A DNA stretch of 64,000 bases, from assembly GCA_017453245.1 (NCBI GenBank), contig JAFTKM010000022.1, positions 20,901 through 84,900 on the forward strand. The letters are read 5' to 3'. The stretch comes from Clostridia bacterium (GTDB taxonomy: Bacteria > Bacillota > Clostridia > Oscillospirales > CAG-272). Shown here piece by piece: positions 42,635 through 49,951 of this stretch. The position numbers and the translations under genes were made by a program. How positions within the stretch are numbered: the first letter of the stretch is position 1; the number at the start of each line of letters is the position of its first letter. Under the pieces are notes generated by a model. That model ran no database searches, was not told where the DNA came from, and was given only the letters and a program-made list of their open reading frames with translations.

Positions 42635-44743
42635 ATGTTAAAGAGTAATGAGCGCGTAGAAAGAATAATAAGCAATATGACCGTAGAAGAAAAGGCGGCG
42701 CAGATGCAGCAGGTTTCCGACACGTGCGGCAAGAACACCATACCCGACAAGGGCACGATCGGCTCATATCTCTTTACCAAGGAAGAAAACAAGGAAAAAT
42801 ATATTGGTCTTGCTAAGGAAACGAGACACGGCATACAGCCGATATTCGGCATTGATGCGATACACGGTCACGCCTGCTTAAAGGGTGCGACGGTCTTCCC
42901 TACCCAACTCTCACTTGCCTGCTCCTTTGACGAGGAGCTCACAGAAGAGGTGGGCGCTGTAACCGCGCGCGAGGTAAGAGCGGACGGTCACCACTGGGTA
43001 TTCTCTCCCGTGCTCTGTATGGCGAGAGACCTGCGTTGGGGACGAGTCGGTGAGACCTTCGGTGAGGACACGGAGCTTGTATCAAGGCTCGGCGCGGCAA
43101 TAATACGCGGATACCAGAGGGACGGTCTCGTCGCGGCGTGCGCAAAGCACTATATCGGATACGGCGAGGCAACCGGCGGACGTGACGCGTACGATACTCA
43201 GATAACCGAGCGCAGAGCAAGAGAGGTGCTCCTACCCGCCTTCCGCGCGGCGGTAAATGCGGGATGTATGTCGGTAATGACCGCATACGGCTCGATTGAT
43301 GCGACACCCCTGACGACAAGCCACAGATGGATGACCGAGATACTCAAGGAGGAGCTCGGCTTTGACGGCTTTGTGGTGACCGACTGGACAAACGTGGAAT
43401 TCCTCGTAAACGGTCAGCACGTGGCAGAAAATCTTGAGGAAGCGACAGAGATGGCGATAAACGCCGGCAACGATATGAGTATGCAGGTGGAGGGCTTCTA
43501 CGATGCGCTCGTCTCGGCGGTAAGAAACGGACGCGTCAGCGAGGAAAGACTTGACGACGCAGTAAGAAGGATACTTCTTGTTAAGGAGAAATTAGGTCTT
43601 ATTGACGAAAATATATGCGTCCCCGAAAGGTCGGTAATAGGCTGCGAGGAGCATAAGATGCTCAATCACCGCGCGGCGCTCGAGAGTCAGGTGCTCCTTA
43701 AAAACGACGGCGCACTTCCCCTTCGCGGTGTTGAGAAAATTGCCGTGATAGGTCCAAATGCGGACGATATAAAGGCGCAATACGGCGACTGGACGTATTT
43801 CACCCACCCCGAGAACAATCCCGACGCGACTCCGAAGGACGACTCGGTGACCGTGCTCAGCGGTATACGCGAGAGCTTCGCGGGTGAGGTAATCTATGCA
43901 AAGGGTGTAAACGTAACGCCTGCGGAGAATGATGACGAGCTTATCCTCAAGGCGCTTGATGCGGCAAGAAATGCCGACGTTGTAATAGCTGTGATCGGCG
44001 ACGATACCAGCTATAACGGTGAGTGGAAGGACAGAGCAAATCCCACGGTTCCGGGCAGACAAGCCGAGCTCTTGAAGCGTCTCTCCGAGCTTGGCAAGAA
44101 GATAATTACCGTTGTGGTCAGCGGTAGAGCTCTTGTGCTGAGTGAGGTAAAGAATTATTCTTCGGCAATCATTCAGAGCTTCTCATCGGGTGACCTTGGC
44201 GGCAAGGCTTTGGCCGAGCTTATATTCGGCAAGGAAAACTTCTCGGCAAGGCTTCCCATCTCTATCCCCACGGATGCCGCTTGCGCTCCCACCTACTACA
44301 ATCAGTATGATTACTGGCACACGCGCGGCGGATATATTGATGCAAAGAAAATGATAGACTATCCCTTCGGCTTCGGTCTTTCCTACTCGGATTTCGTTTA
44401 TTCCGACGTGACGACCGACAAAAGGTGCGTAAAAATCGGAGATAAATTCACACTTTCGGTAGACGTCAAAAACGACTCGGACAGAGACGGTACAGACGTG
44501 CTTCAGCTCTACTACAGAGATACCGTGTGTAAAATTCTGCGTCCCGTGCGCTCTTTAATCGACTTTAAACGCGTCTCTATAAAGGCGGGCGAAAGTGTGC
44601 GAGTGGACTTCACGGTCGACTCGATAAAGCTCGGCTATCTTGACGAGAGCTGCAAGTACAGAGTCGATGCGGGCGAGATAAAGCTCTTTGTCTCGGGTGA
44701 CGGCACAAGCTTCAAGGAAGCGATAATAAATCTTACAGAATAA
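42635..44743 (+). CDS. glycoside hydrolase family 3 beta-glycosidase
   Basis: A 702-residue GH3 enzyme. The N-terminal TIM-barrel carries the KHYIGYGEATGGRD substrate-binding region and GFVVTDW, whose Asp is the catalytic nucleophile. An alpha/beta sandwich follows, and a C-terminal fibronectin III-like domain (VDVKNDSDRDGTDVLQLY) ends the protein. There is no signal peptide, so it acts on imported oligosaccharides in the cytoplasm. Beta-glucosidase or beta-xylosidase activity fits the family; the sugar cannot be fixed from sequence. Two ATP-grasp ligase genes follow, the first after 14 bp. Confidence 0.93.
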   Translation: MLKSNERVERIISNMTVEEKAAQMQQVSDTCGKNTIPDKGTIGSYLFTKEENKEKYIGLAKETRHGIQPIFGIDAIHGHACLKGATVFPTQLSLACSFDEELTEEVGAVTAREVRADGHHWVFSPVLCMARDLRWGRVGETFGEDTELVSRLGAAIIRGYQRDGLVAACAKHYIGYGEATGGRDAYDTQITERRAREVLLPAFRAAVNAGCMSVMTAYGSIDATPLTTSHRWMTEILKEELGFDGFVVTDWTNVEFLVNGQHVAENLEEATEMAINAGNDMSMQVEGFYDALVSAVRNGRVSEERLDDAVRRILLVKEKLGLIDENICVPERSVIGCEEHKMLNHRAALESQVLLKNDGALPLRGVEKIAVIGPNADDIKAQYGDWTYFTHPENNPDATPKDDSVTVLSGIRESFAGEVIYAKGVNVTPAENDDELILKALDAARNADVVIAVIGDDTSYNGEWKDRANPTVPGRQAELLKRLSELGKKIITVVVSGRALVLSEVKNYSSAIIQSFSSGDLGGKALAELIFGKENFSARLPISIPTDAACAPTYYNQYDYWHTRGGYIDAKKMIDYPFGFGLSYSDFVYSDVTTDKRCVKIGDKFTLSVDVKNDSDRDGTDVLQLYYRDTVCKILRPVRSLIDFKRVSIKAGESVRVDFTVDSIKLGYLDESCKYRVDAGEIKLFVSGDGTSFKEAIINLTE

Positions 44744-44757
44744 TTGGAGGGCTGCCT

Positions 44758-45621
44758 ATGAAGGCATGGCTCATAGTAAACGGCTTCGTTGACTCAAAAA
44801 AGTTTAACGAGCTATACGGATACCTTTCCCGCGCCGCCGTGAGGCGCAATATAGAGCTTGAAATAAAAGCCTCGGACTCCTTCACAGTGCCCGTAGGCGA
44901 GAGGATATGCGGGAAAAACAAGCCCAATTTTGTCCTCTTTTGGGACAAGGATATACACCTCGCGAGACGGCTTGAGGCAGAGGGGATAAGGCTCTTCAAC
45001 TCGGCTTCGGCTATCGGGATATGCGACAGCAAGATACTCACAGCACTTGCTCTTGACGGCAAGGTCCTGACACCGAGGACGGTAATAGCGCCGAAAACCT
45101 TCGAGGGAGTCGGCTATAACAAGCCGGAATTTGTCGAAAACGCTACACGGGTACTGGGTTTACCCGTAATTATCAAGGAGGCATACGGCTCATTCGGCGC
45201 GCAGGTATACCTCGCGAGCACGCTTGACGAGGCGAAGAAAATCGTCAGCTCGCTCGGTCACAAGGACTTCGTAATGCAGGAGTTTATCGCAGAGAGCCGC
45301 GGCCGTGACGTAAGAGTAAATGTAGTCGGCGGACGTGTTGTTTCGGCTATGGAGAGATACAATGAAAACGACTTCCGCTCCAATATTTCAAACGGCGGAA
45401 GCATGAGAAAAATCAACCTCAGCCCCGAGATGGAAAGAGCGGCTGTTGATGCCGCTATGGCTATCGGTCTTGACTTTGCGGGAGTCGACGTGCTCTTCGG
45501 AAAGGACGGTCCTATCGTCTGCGAGGTCAACTCAAATCCGCACTTTAAGTCATCGCTCGAGTGCACCGGTGTGGATATGAGCGAAAAAATCATGGAATAT
45601 ATTCTGGAGCAAATGAAATGA
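44758..45621 (+). CDS. RimK-like ATP-grasp ligase, copy 1
   Basis: A 287-residue ATP-grasp protein of the RimK/LysX-like family, which joins amino acids to carboxylates. PVIIKEAYGSFGAQVYL is the ATP-binding lysine and glycine loop, FIAESRGRDVRVNVVGG the nucleotide-contact strand, and CEVNSNPHF the metal-binding Glu/Asn motif. The acceptor is unknown: ribosomal protein, peptide and small-molecule substrates all occur in the family. GGAGG precedes the ATG. Its stop overlaps the start of copy 2, and it follows a GH3 gene. Confidence 0.85.
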   Translation: MKAWLIVNGFVDSKKFNELYGYLSRAAVRRNIELEIKASDSFTVPVGERICGKNKPNFVLFWDKDIHLARRLEAEGIRLFNSASAIGICDSKILTALALDGKVLTPRTVIAPKTFEGVGYNKPEFVENATRVLGLPVIIKEAYGSFGAQVYLASTLDEAKKIVSSLGHKDFVMQEFIAESRGRDVRVNVVGGRVVSAMERYNENDFRSNISNGGSMRKINLSPEMERAAVDAAMAIGLDFAGVDVLFGKDGPIVCEVNSNPHFKSSLECTGVDMSEKIMEYILEQMK

Positions 45622-46430
45622 AGGGATTACTATTCTATGACAGCGAGGGCGCAAGGCGAAACAAATGGTTTATCGAGAGGCTGATTGAGTCGGCTAAGGA
45701 GCGCGGTTGCGAGCTCAAGCTCGTTATCCACCCCGATGAGACCGACGAGGCTCTCGGGGAGCATATCGACTTTGCCATAGTCAGGACAATTTGCCCTCAT
45801 CTCAACGTCAAAATGGCGCACAACTATATCTACACATTCAATAACTACCAGACCTCCTACATCGCTAATGATAAATGGAAAACCTATCTTATCGCAAAGA
45901 AGCTCGGTATTCCCGTTATGGATACTTACGAGGTCGCATCCGCCGAGGAGGCTATGGCGTCCATCGACTTTCCTTTTATCCTGAAAGCGGTTGACGGTCA
46001 CGGTGGTAGTGAGGTATTTCTCGTCAAAAACGCCGAAGAATGTAAACAAACAATGTCATTATTGACAAATAAGAGAGTTATCGTGCAAAGGCTCTGCGAC
46101 GAGCCGGGCGTAGATATGCGTGTGTACGTTATGGGAGACGAGATAATCGCGGCGGCAAAGCGCACGTCGGCGGTCGACTTTCGTTCAAACTTCTCACTCG
46201 GCGGCAAGGCAGAGCTTGACACGCCGACAGAGGATATGCTGTGGGCAATAGATAAGCTGAGAGAAGCGCTCCGCTTCGACTTTGTCGGCGTTGACTTTAT
46301 CCGTCATAACGGCAGATGGGTGCTCAACGAAATCGAGGACGTTGTAGGCACGAGAATGATCTATGCGCTCACCGATATAGACGCGGCGGATAGGTATATT
46401 GATTACGTCATCAAAAAGATGTCCGAATAG
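45618..46430 (+). CDS. RimK-like ATP-grasp ligase, copy 2
   Basis: A 270-residue paralogue of the preceding gene. It has FILKAVDGHGGSEVFLV (ATP-binding loop), CDEPGVDMRVYVMGD, and VLNEIEDVVGTRM, where NEIED replaces the usual NEVNSNPG metal motif, a notable change near the active site. It starts inside the stop of copy 1 (ATGA). Two adjacent diverged ATP-grasp ligases suggest either successive additions to one substrate or a heteromer. No peptide precursor gene is evident beside them. Confidence 0.82.
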   Translation: MKGLLFYDSEGARRNKWFIERLIESAKERGCELKLVIHPDETDEALGEHIDFAIVRTICPHLNVKMAHNYIYTFNNYQTSYIANDKWKTYLIAKKLGIPVMDTYEVASAEEAMASIDFPFILKAVDGHGGSEVFLVKNAEECKQTMSLLTNKRVIVQRLCDEPGVDMRVYVMGDEIIAAAKRTSAVDFRSNFSLGGKAELDTPTEDMLWAIDKLREALRFDFVGVDFIRHNGRWVLNEIEDVVGTRMIYALTDIDAADRYIDYVIKKMSE

Positions 46431-46490
46431 CGAGCAAAAAATGCCGTTTGGCGTATTTAATTTAGCAAAAGAAAAATCCGTGGAGGAAAT

Positions 46491-46994
46491 ATGTACGACG
46501 AATTAACATCGGTTGATATAAAGAAGATGGAGGAGGAGATCCGCTACCGTCAGGTAGAGCTCGCACCAAAGCTTATGGCTGAGATGAAGCGCACGCGAGA
46601 GTTTGGTGACCTCTCCGAAAATGCCGAATACAAGGAGGCAAAGCGAGAAAAGCGCAGAAACGAAGGCAGGATACGCTACCTTGAGAATATGATAAGGACC
46701 GCGAGGATCATAGAGATTGACGACAGCGCGGACACGGTATCTCTCTTTGACAGAGTCAGAATCTTCAACGAGAAGGCGGGCAAGGAGCGTGAAATACAGA
46801 TAGTAACCACCTTAAGACAAAACGCGCTCGAGGGATATATCAGCAAGGAATCGCCTCTCGGCTCTGCCCTGATGGGACGCAAAAAGGACGACAGAATACT
46901 CGTTGAGGTAAGCCCTACTATGAGTTATTACGTAAGAATACTTGAGATAATCAAGGGCGAGGATAACGAGGATCTGCCTATAAGCGGTTATTGA
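46491..46994 (+). CDS. greA: transcription elongation factor GreA/GreB family
   Basis: A 167-residue cleavage factor for backtracked RNA polymerase. The N-terminal coiled coil has the acidic tip LSENAEYKEAKREKRRNEGRI, in which the DLSENAEY motif holds the residues that enter the polymerase channel. The C-terminal FKBP-like domain includes GYISKESPLGSALMGRKKDD. GGAGG lies just before the ATG. It follows the RimK-like pair by 60 bp with no terminator seen, so it may be cotranscribed. It may be a second Gre copy in the genome; only one is visible here. Confidence 0.9.
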   Translation: MYDELTSVDIKKMEEEIRYRQVELAPKLMAEMKRTREFGDLSENAEYKEAKREKRRNEGRIRYLENMIRTARIIEIDDSADTVSLFDRVRIFNEKAGKEREIQIVTTLRQNALEGYISKESPLGSALMGRKKDDRILVEVSPTMSYYVRILEIIKGEDNEDLPISGY

Positions 46995-47039
46995 TCCACA
47001 ATTTTCCTGCGTCAAGGGCCGAATGTTTACTTCATTTTA

Positions 47040-47073
47040 TTGACAAAGCGCAGAAAAACGTATAAAATATAAT
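47040..47073 (+). promoter_or_regulatory. probable promoter of the PfkB kinase gene
   Basis: TTGACA (47040-47045) is followed by TAAAAT (47063-47068) at 17 bp and by TATAAT (47068-47073) at 22 bp. The first pairing is favoured by spacing. Confidence 0.5.
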
Positions 47074-47099
47074 CAGACGAAACGTTTACGGAGGATATT

Positions 47100-48137
47100 A
47101 TGATCAATTTCAATACCGACCGCGAATTTGACGCACTCGGCATTGGCGAGGTTATGCTGAGGCTCTCCCCCTCGGGCAAGGAGAGGATCTCCTACTGCGA
47201 GACCTTTGAGAAGATGGCGGGTGGCTCTGAGCTCAACGTTGTCTCGGGCATATCTATGCTCGGCCTGCGCACCGGCATTATCACAAAGCTCCCGAAAAGC
47301 GAGATAGGAAAATTCATCAAGCACAAGATACGCTTTGCGGGTACAAGCGACGATTATATTCTTTACGATGATACCGATGAAAAAAGACTCGGCATCTATT
47401 ACTATGAAAGCGGCGCCTATCCGAGACTCCCGATAGTCTCGTATGACAGAAAGCTATCTTCCTTCACAACCTTTAAGGCAGATGAGCTGCCCGAGGGCGT
47501 ATATGAGACGACCAAGGTATTCCACACCAGCGGAATTACCCTCGCGCTCAGCCACGAGATACGCCGCGAGGTCACGAAGATGGTGAAGGCCTTCCACGAT
47601 AAGGGAGCGGTCATCTCGTTTGACGTCAATTACAGAGCCTCGCTCTGGAGCGAGGAGGCGGCAAGGTCCTCTATCGAGAAGCTTCTTCCCTACATCGACA
47701 TACTCTTCATATCCGAGGAAACGCTCAGAAGAATGTTCGGTATGACGGGAACGCTTAAGGAGATACATAAGCACTTCGCCAAGAAGCACCCTAACCTCTC
47801 GGTTATCGCATCGACCAGCCGCACCGTAATCTCTCCCACCAAGCATAACTTCACCTCGCTCGCGTACGATTGCCGCGAGGACCGTCACTTTGAGGAGGCG
47901 GCTTACGAGAACATCGACGTCGTTGACAGAATCGGCTCGGGCGACGCCTACGTTGCGGGAGCTCTGTACGGTCTTATCAAATACGGAAGCATTGAAAATG
48001 CCGTAAAATACGGCAACGCAATGGCGGCATTAAAGAACACCATTGTCGGCGATATGATAGTATCCGACCTTTCCGAGGTTGACAGAATTATAAGGTCCCA
48101 TACCTCGACAGGTCCGAAGAGTGAAATGATAAGATAA
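47100..48137 (+). CDS. PfkB family sugar kinase, 2-keto-3-deoxygluconate kinase-like
   Basis: A 345-residue carbohydrate kinase. GIGEVMLRLSPSG and MAGGSELNVVSGISMLG are the N-terminal sugar-binding motifs, and DRIGSGDAYVAGALYG is the C-terminal active-site motif with its catalytic Asp. The opening sequence and size fit 2-dehydro-3-deoxygluconokinase best, but related kinases act on fructose and other sugars. GGAGG precedes the ATG. It appears to be transcribed alone. Confidence 0.85.
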   Translation: MINFNTDREFDALGIGEVMLRLSPSGKERISYCETFEKMAGGSELNVVSGISMLGLRTGIITKLPKSEIGKFIKHKIRFAGTSDDYILYDDTDEKRLGIYYYESGAYPRLPIVSYDRKLSSFTTFKADELPEGVYETTKVFHTSGITLALSHEIRREVTKMVKAFHDKGAVISFDVNYRASLWSEEAARSSIEKLLPYIDILFISEETLRRMFGMTGTLKEIHKHFAKKHPNLSVIASTSRTVISPTKHNFTSLAYDCREDRHFEEAAYENIDVVDRIGSGDAYVAGALYGLIKYGSIENAVKYGNAMAALKNTIVGDMIVSDLSEVDRIIRSHTSTGPKSEMIR

Positions 48138-48209
48138 GAGGTTCTATACCCTATTTTTCTTGCATATATTTCATTACTTGATTTTTTTAGAGAAAATCCA
48201 ATCTTCCAC

Positions 48210-48238
48210 TTGAAATAAGCTTAACAATGTGATATAAT
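48210..48238 (+). promoter_or_regulatory. sigma-A promoter of the small membrane protein gene
   Basis: TTGAAA (48210-48215) and TATAAT (48233-48238) with a 17-bp spacer. Confidence 0.65.
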
Positions 48239-48290
48239 CTATAATAGCGGAAGGACCGCTAACACAATAATACATAAGGAGAAAACGAAA

Positions 48291-48533
48291 ATGGCATCCA
48301 AGTCCATCACCGCTCAGTTTGAAGCGCTTCCTAAGCTCGTTAAGGTTCTTATCCTTATCGTTCTTGGCGTAGTTGTATCCGGTGTTTACAGAATCGTTCG
48401 CTACCTTGAGACCAAGAATATCGTTACCCTCGTAGCTGGTATCCTTTGCTTCACCGGTATCGGTTTCGTAATCGGCATCATTGACGCTGTTACCGAGATT
48501 CTTAGCAACAAGATCACTCTTCTCGCTGACTAA
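48291..48533 (+). CDS. small membrane protein of unknown function
   Basis: An 80-residue protein with two hydrophobic helices, around residues 17-35 (VKVLILIVLGVVVSGVYRI) and 46-68 (VTLVAGILCFTGIGFVIGII). I do not recognise the family. It is a well-supported gene: its own promoter, AAGGAG before the ATG, GC-optimal codons like those of highly expressed genes, and a strong terminator 12 bp after the stop. It is monocistronic, so its neighbours give no hint of function. Confidence 0.82.
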   Translation: MASKSITAQFEALPKLVKVLILIVLGVVVSGVYRIVRYLETKNIVTLVAGILCFTGIGFVIGIIDAVTEILSNKITLLAD

Positions 48534-48545
48534 TTTTCATCAAAT

Positions 48546-48600
48546 AAAAAGCTCCGTGCCAGTCACACCTTGTGATAACGCACGGAGCTTTTTATTTTTT
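48546..48600 (+). terminator. strong terminator of the small membrane protein gene
   Basis: Stem AAAAAGCTCCGTG (48546-48558) with CACGGAGCTTTTT (48581-48593), followed by ATTTTTT; an inner TCAC/GTGA stem extends it. Confidence 0.9.
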
Positions 48601-48601
48601 C

Positions 48602-48630
48602 TTGACTTTCTTCTTTGTTTCGTGTATAAT
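48602..48630 (+). promoter_or_regulatory. sigma-A promoter of ppa
   Basis: TTGACT (48602-48607) and TATAAT (48625-48630), 17 bp apart. The -35 box begins two bases after the preceding terminator T-run. Confidence 0.75.
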
Positions 48631-48727
48631 AGTAAGACAACAAAACAATAATTAAGAAAATGTGCTTTCAGAAAAGTGACGGGATAATACCCGCAGTCGA
48701 ATAACAGGAAGAAAGGAGAAAGCAAAA

Positions 48728-49258
48728 ATGGCAAACATCTGGCACAACATATCACCAAAAAGAATAACACCCGAGGACTTCATCTGCGTGGTTGAGATAT
48801 CCAAGGGAAGCAAGAAAAAATACGAGCTCGATAAGGAGACAGGCTTCATTATCCTCGACAGAATACTCTACACGTCCACCCACTATCCGGCAAACTACGG
48901 CTTCATACCGAGGACCTACGGCGACGATGGAGACCCCCTCGACGTCCTTCTCATCTGCGCTGAGCCGCTAGAGCCTATGTCGCTTGTCAGAGCCTATCCC
49001 ATCGGTGTCATCAAGATGATCGACAACGGAAGAAACGACGAGAAGATAATCGCCATTCCCTTCAATGATCCCAACTACAACCACTACACCTCAATAGACG
49101 AGCTCCCGAAGCACCTCTTCGACGAGATGTGCCACTTCTTCACCGTATATAAGAACCTTGAGCACAAGGATACGGCGGTTGACGAGGTTTCCACACGCGA
49201 GGAGGCAACAAGAATTATCAAAGAGGCCATCGACCACTACAAGGACTGCTTCTGCTAA
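48728..49258 (+). CDS. ppa: inorganic pyrophosphatase, family I
   Basis: A 176-residue soluble pyrophosphatase that drives biosynthetic reactions by splitting pyrophosphate. The metal-binding signature is DDGDPLDVLL, and YPANYGFIPRTYGDDGD and the later DPNYNHYTSIDELPKHL are family hallmarks. AGGAGAAA precedes the ATG. The dtxR-type gene follows after 50 bp that contain a hairpin (TCGGT/ACCGA, 49268-49295), so the two may be cotranscribed. Confidence 0.95.
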   Translation: MANIWHNISPKRITPEDFICVVEISKGSKKKYELDKETGFIILDRILYTSTHYPANYGFIPRTYGDDGDPLDVLLICAEPLEPMSLVRAYPIGVIKMIDNGRNDEKIIAIPFNDPNYNHYTSIDELPKHLFDEMCHFFTVYKNLEHKDTAVDEVSTREEATRIIKEAIDHYKDCFC

Positions 49259-49308
49259 AAACAAACGTCGGTCACAGGGGCTGTGCCCTGACCGAGAAAG
49301 AGGAAAAA

Positions 49309-49671
49309 ATGCATTTACAAGAATCAGGCGAGATGTATCTCGAAACAATATATATACTCACCGAGGAAAACCCCAACGTGCGCTCGATAGACATCTGCGA
49401 GCATATGGGCTTCTCAAAGCCGAGTGTGTCAAGAGCGGTAGGCCTGCTCAAAAACGGCGGATATATAAGCGTTGATAAGGACGGCTATATTTCCCTTACC
49501 GACGTCGGCCGCGAGGTTGCAGAGAAGATGTATGCGCGCCACAGCGTTATCAGCGACTTTCTCATCAGTCTCGGCGTAGACAAGGACGTTGCGATAAACG
49601 ATGCTTGTAAGATCGAGCACCATATATCCGACGAGTCCTTTGAGGCCTTAAAACGCCATATTTGTAAATAA
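49309..49671 (+). CDS. DtxR/MntR family metal-dependent repressor, iron-type
   Basis: A 120-residue regulator: winged helix (VRSIDICEHMGFSKPSVSRAV as recognition region) and dimerization/metal domain, without the SH3 domain of long DtxR. Metal ligands are visible: M and E in SGEMYLETIY, H in YARHSV, and NDACKIEHH. The Cys in DACKIEHH sits at the position of Cys102 of DtxR, where MntR has Glu, so iron sensing is favoured over manganese. It is convergent with the feo genes, whose promoter regions carry two near-identical palindromes likely bound by this protein. Confidence 0.88.
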   Translation: MHLQESGEMYLETIYILTEENPNVRSIDICEHMGFSKPSVSRAVGLLKNGGYISVDKDGYISLTDVGREVAEKMYARHSVISDFLISLGVDKDVAINDACKIEHHISDESFEALKRHICK

Positions 49672-49689
49672 TATTTTGTATTTTAAGTA

Positions 49690-49732
49690 AAAAACTATGC
49701 CCGAGCTTGATGCTCGGGCATAGTCTTTTTTT
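49690..49732. terminator. bidirectional terminator between dtxR-type and feo genes
   Basis: Stem ACTATGCCCGAGC (49694-49706) with GCTCGGGCATAGT (49712-49724), flanked by A-run and T-run. Confidence 0.9.
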
Positions 49733-49752
49733 ACGGAGTTTTTTTGATTATT

Positions 49753-49950
49753 TTAATTTTCTTCCTTGCTGCTGCAGCCGCAGGAGCAGGATGAGCATGA
49801 GCCTGAGCACTTGCTACCGCTCTGGCAGGATGCGCTGTCGGGACAGCCGATGCACTTCTTGCCGCTCTTTTTAGCGCGGTATATGTAGAAGGATGCGCCG
49901 CCTACGATAAGAGCGATAACCGCTATTACGACAAAATCGATGGGGCCCAT
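49753..49950 (-). CDS. FeoB-associated cysteine-rich membrane protein
   Basis: A 65-residue protein with one N-terminal membrane helix (VVIAVIALIVGGASFYIY) and a tail holding nine cysteines (CIGCPDSASC, then a run of CSGSC/CSCGC). This is the FeoB-associated Cys-rich family, thought to assist ferrous iron uptake in place of FeoC; a cluster or iron-relay role is inferred. It starts one base after the feoB stop, so it is translated with it. Confidence 0.88.
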   Translation of the reverse strand: MGPIDFVVIAVIALIVGGASFYIYRAKKSGKKCIGCPDSASCQSGSKCSGSCSSCSCGCSSKEEN

Positions 49951-49951
49951 A

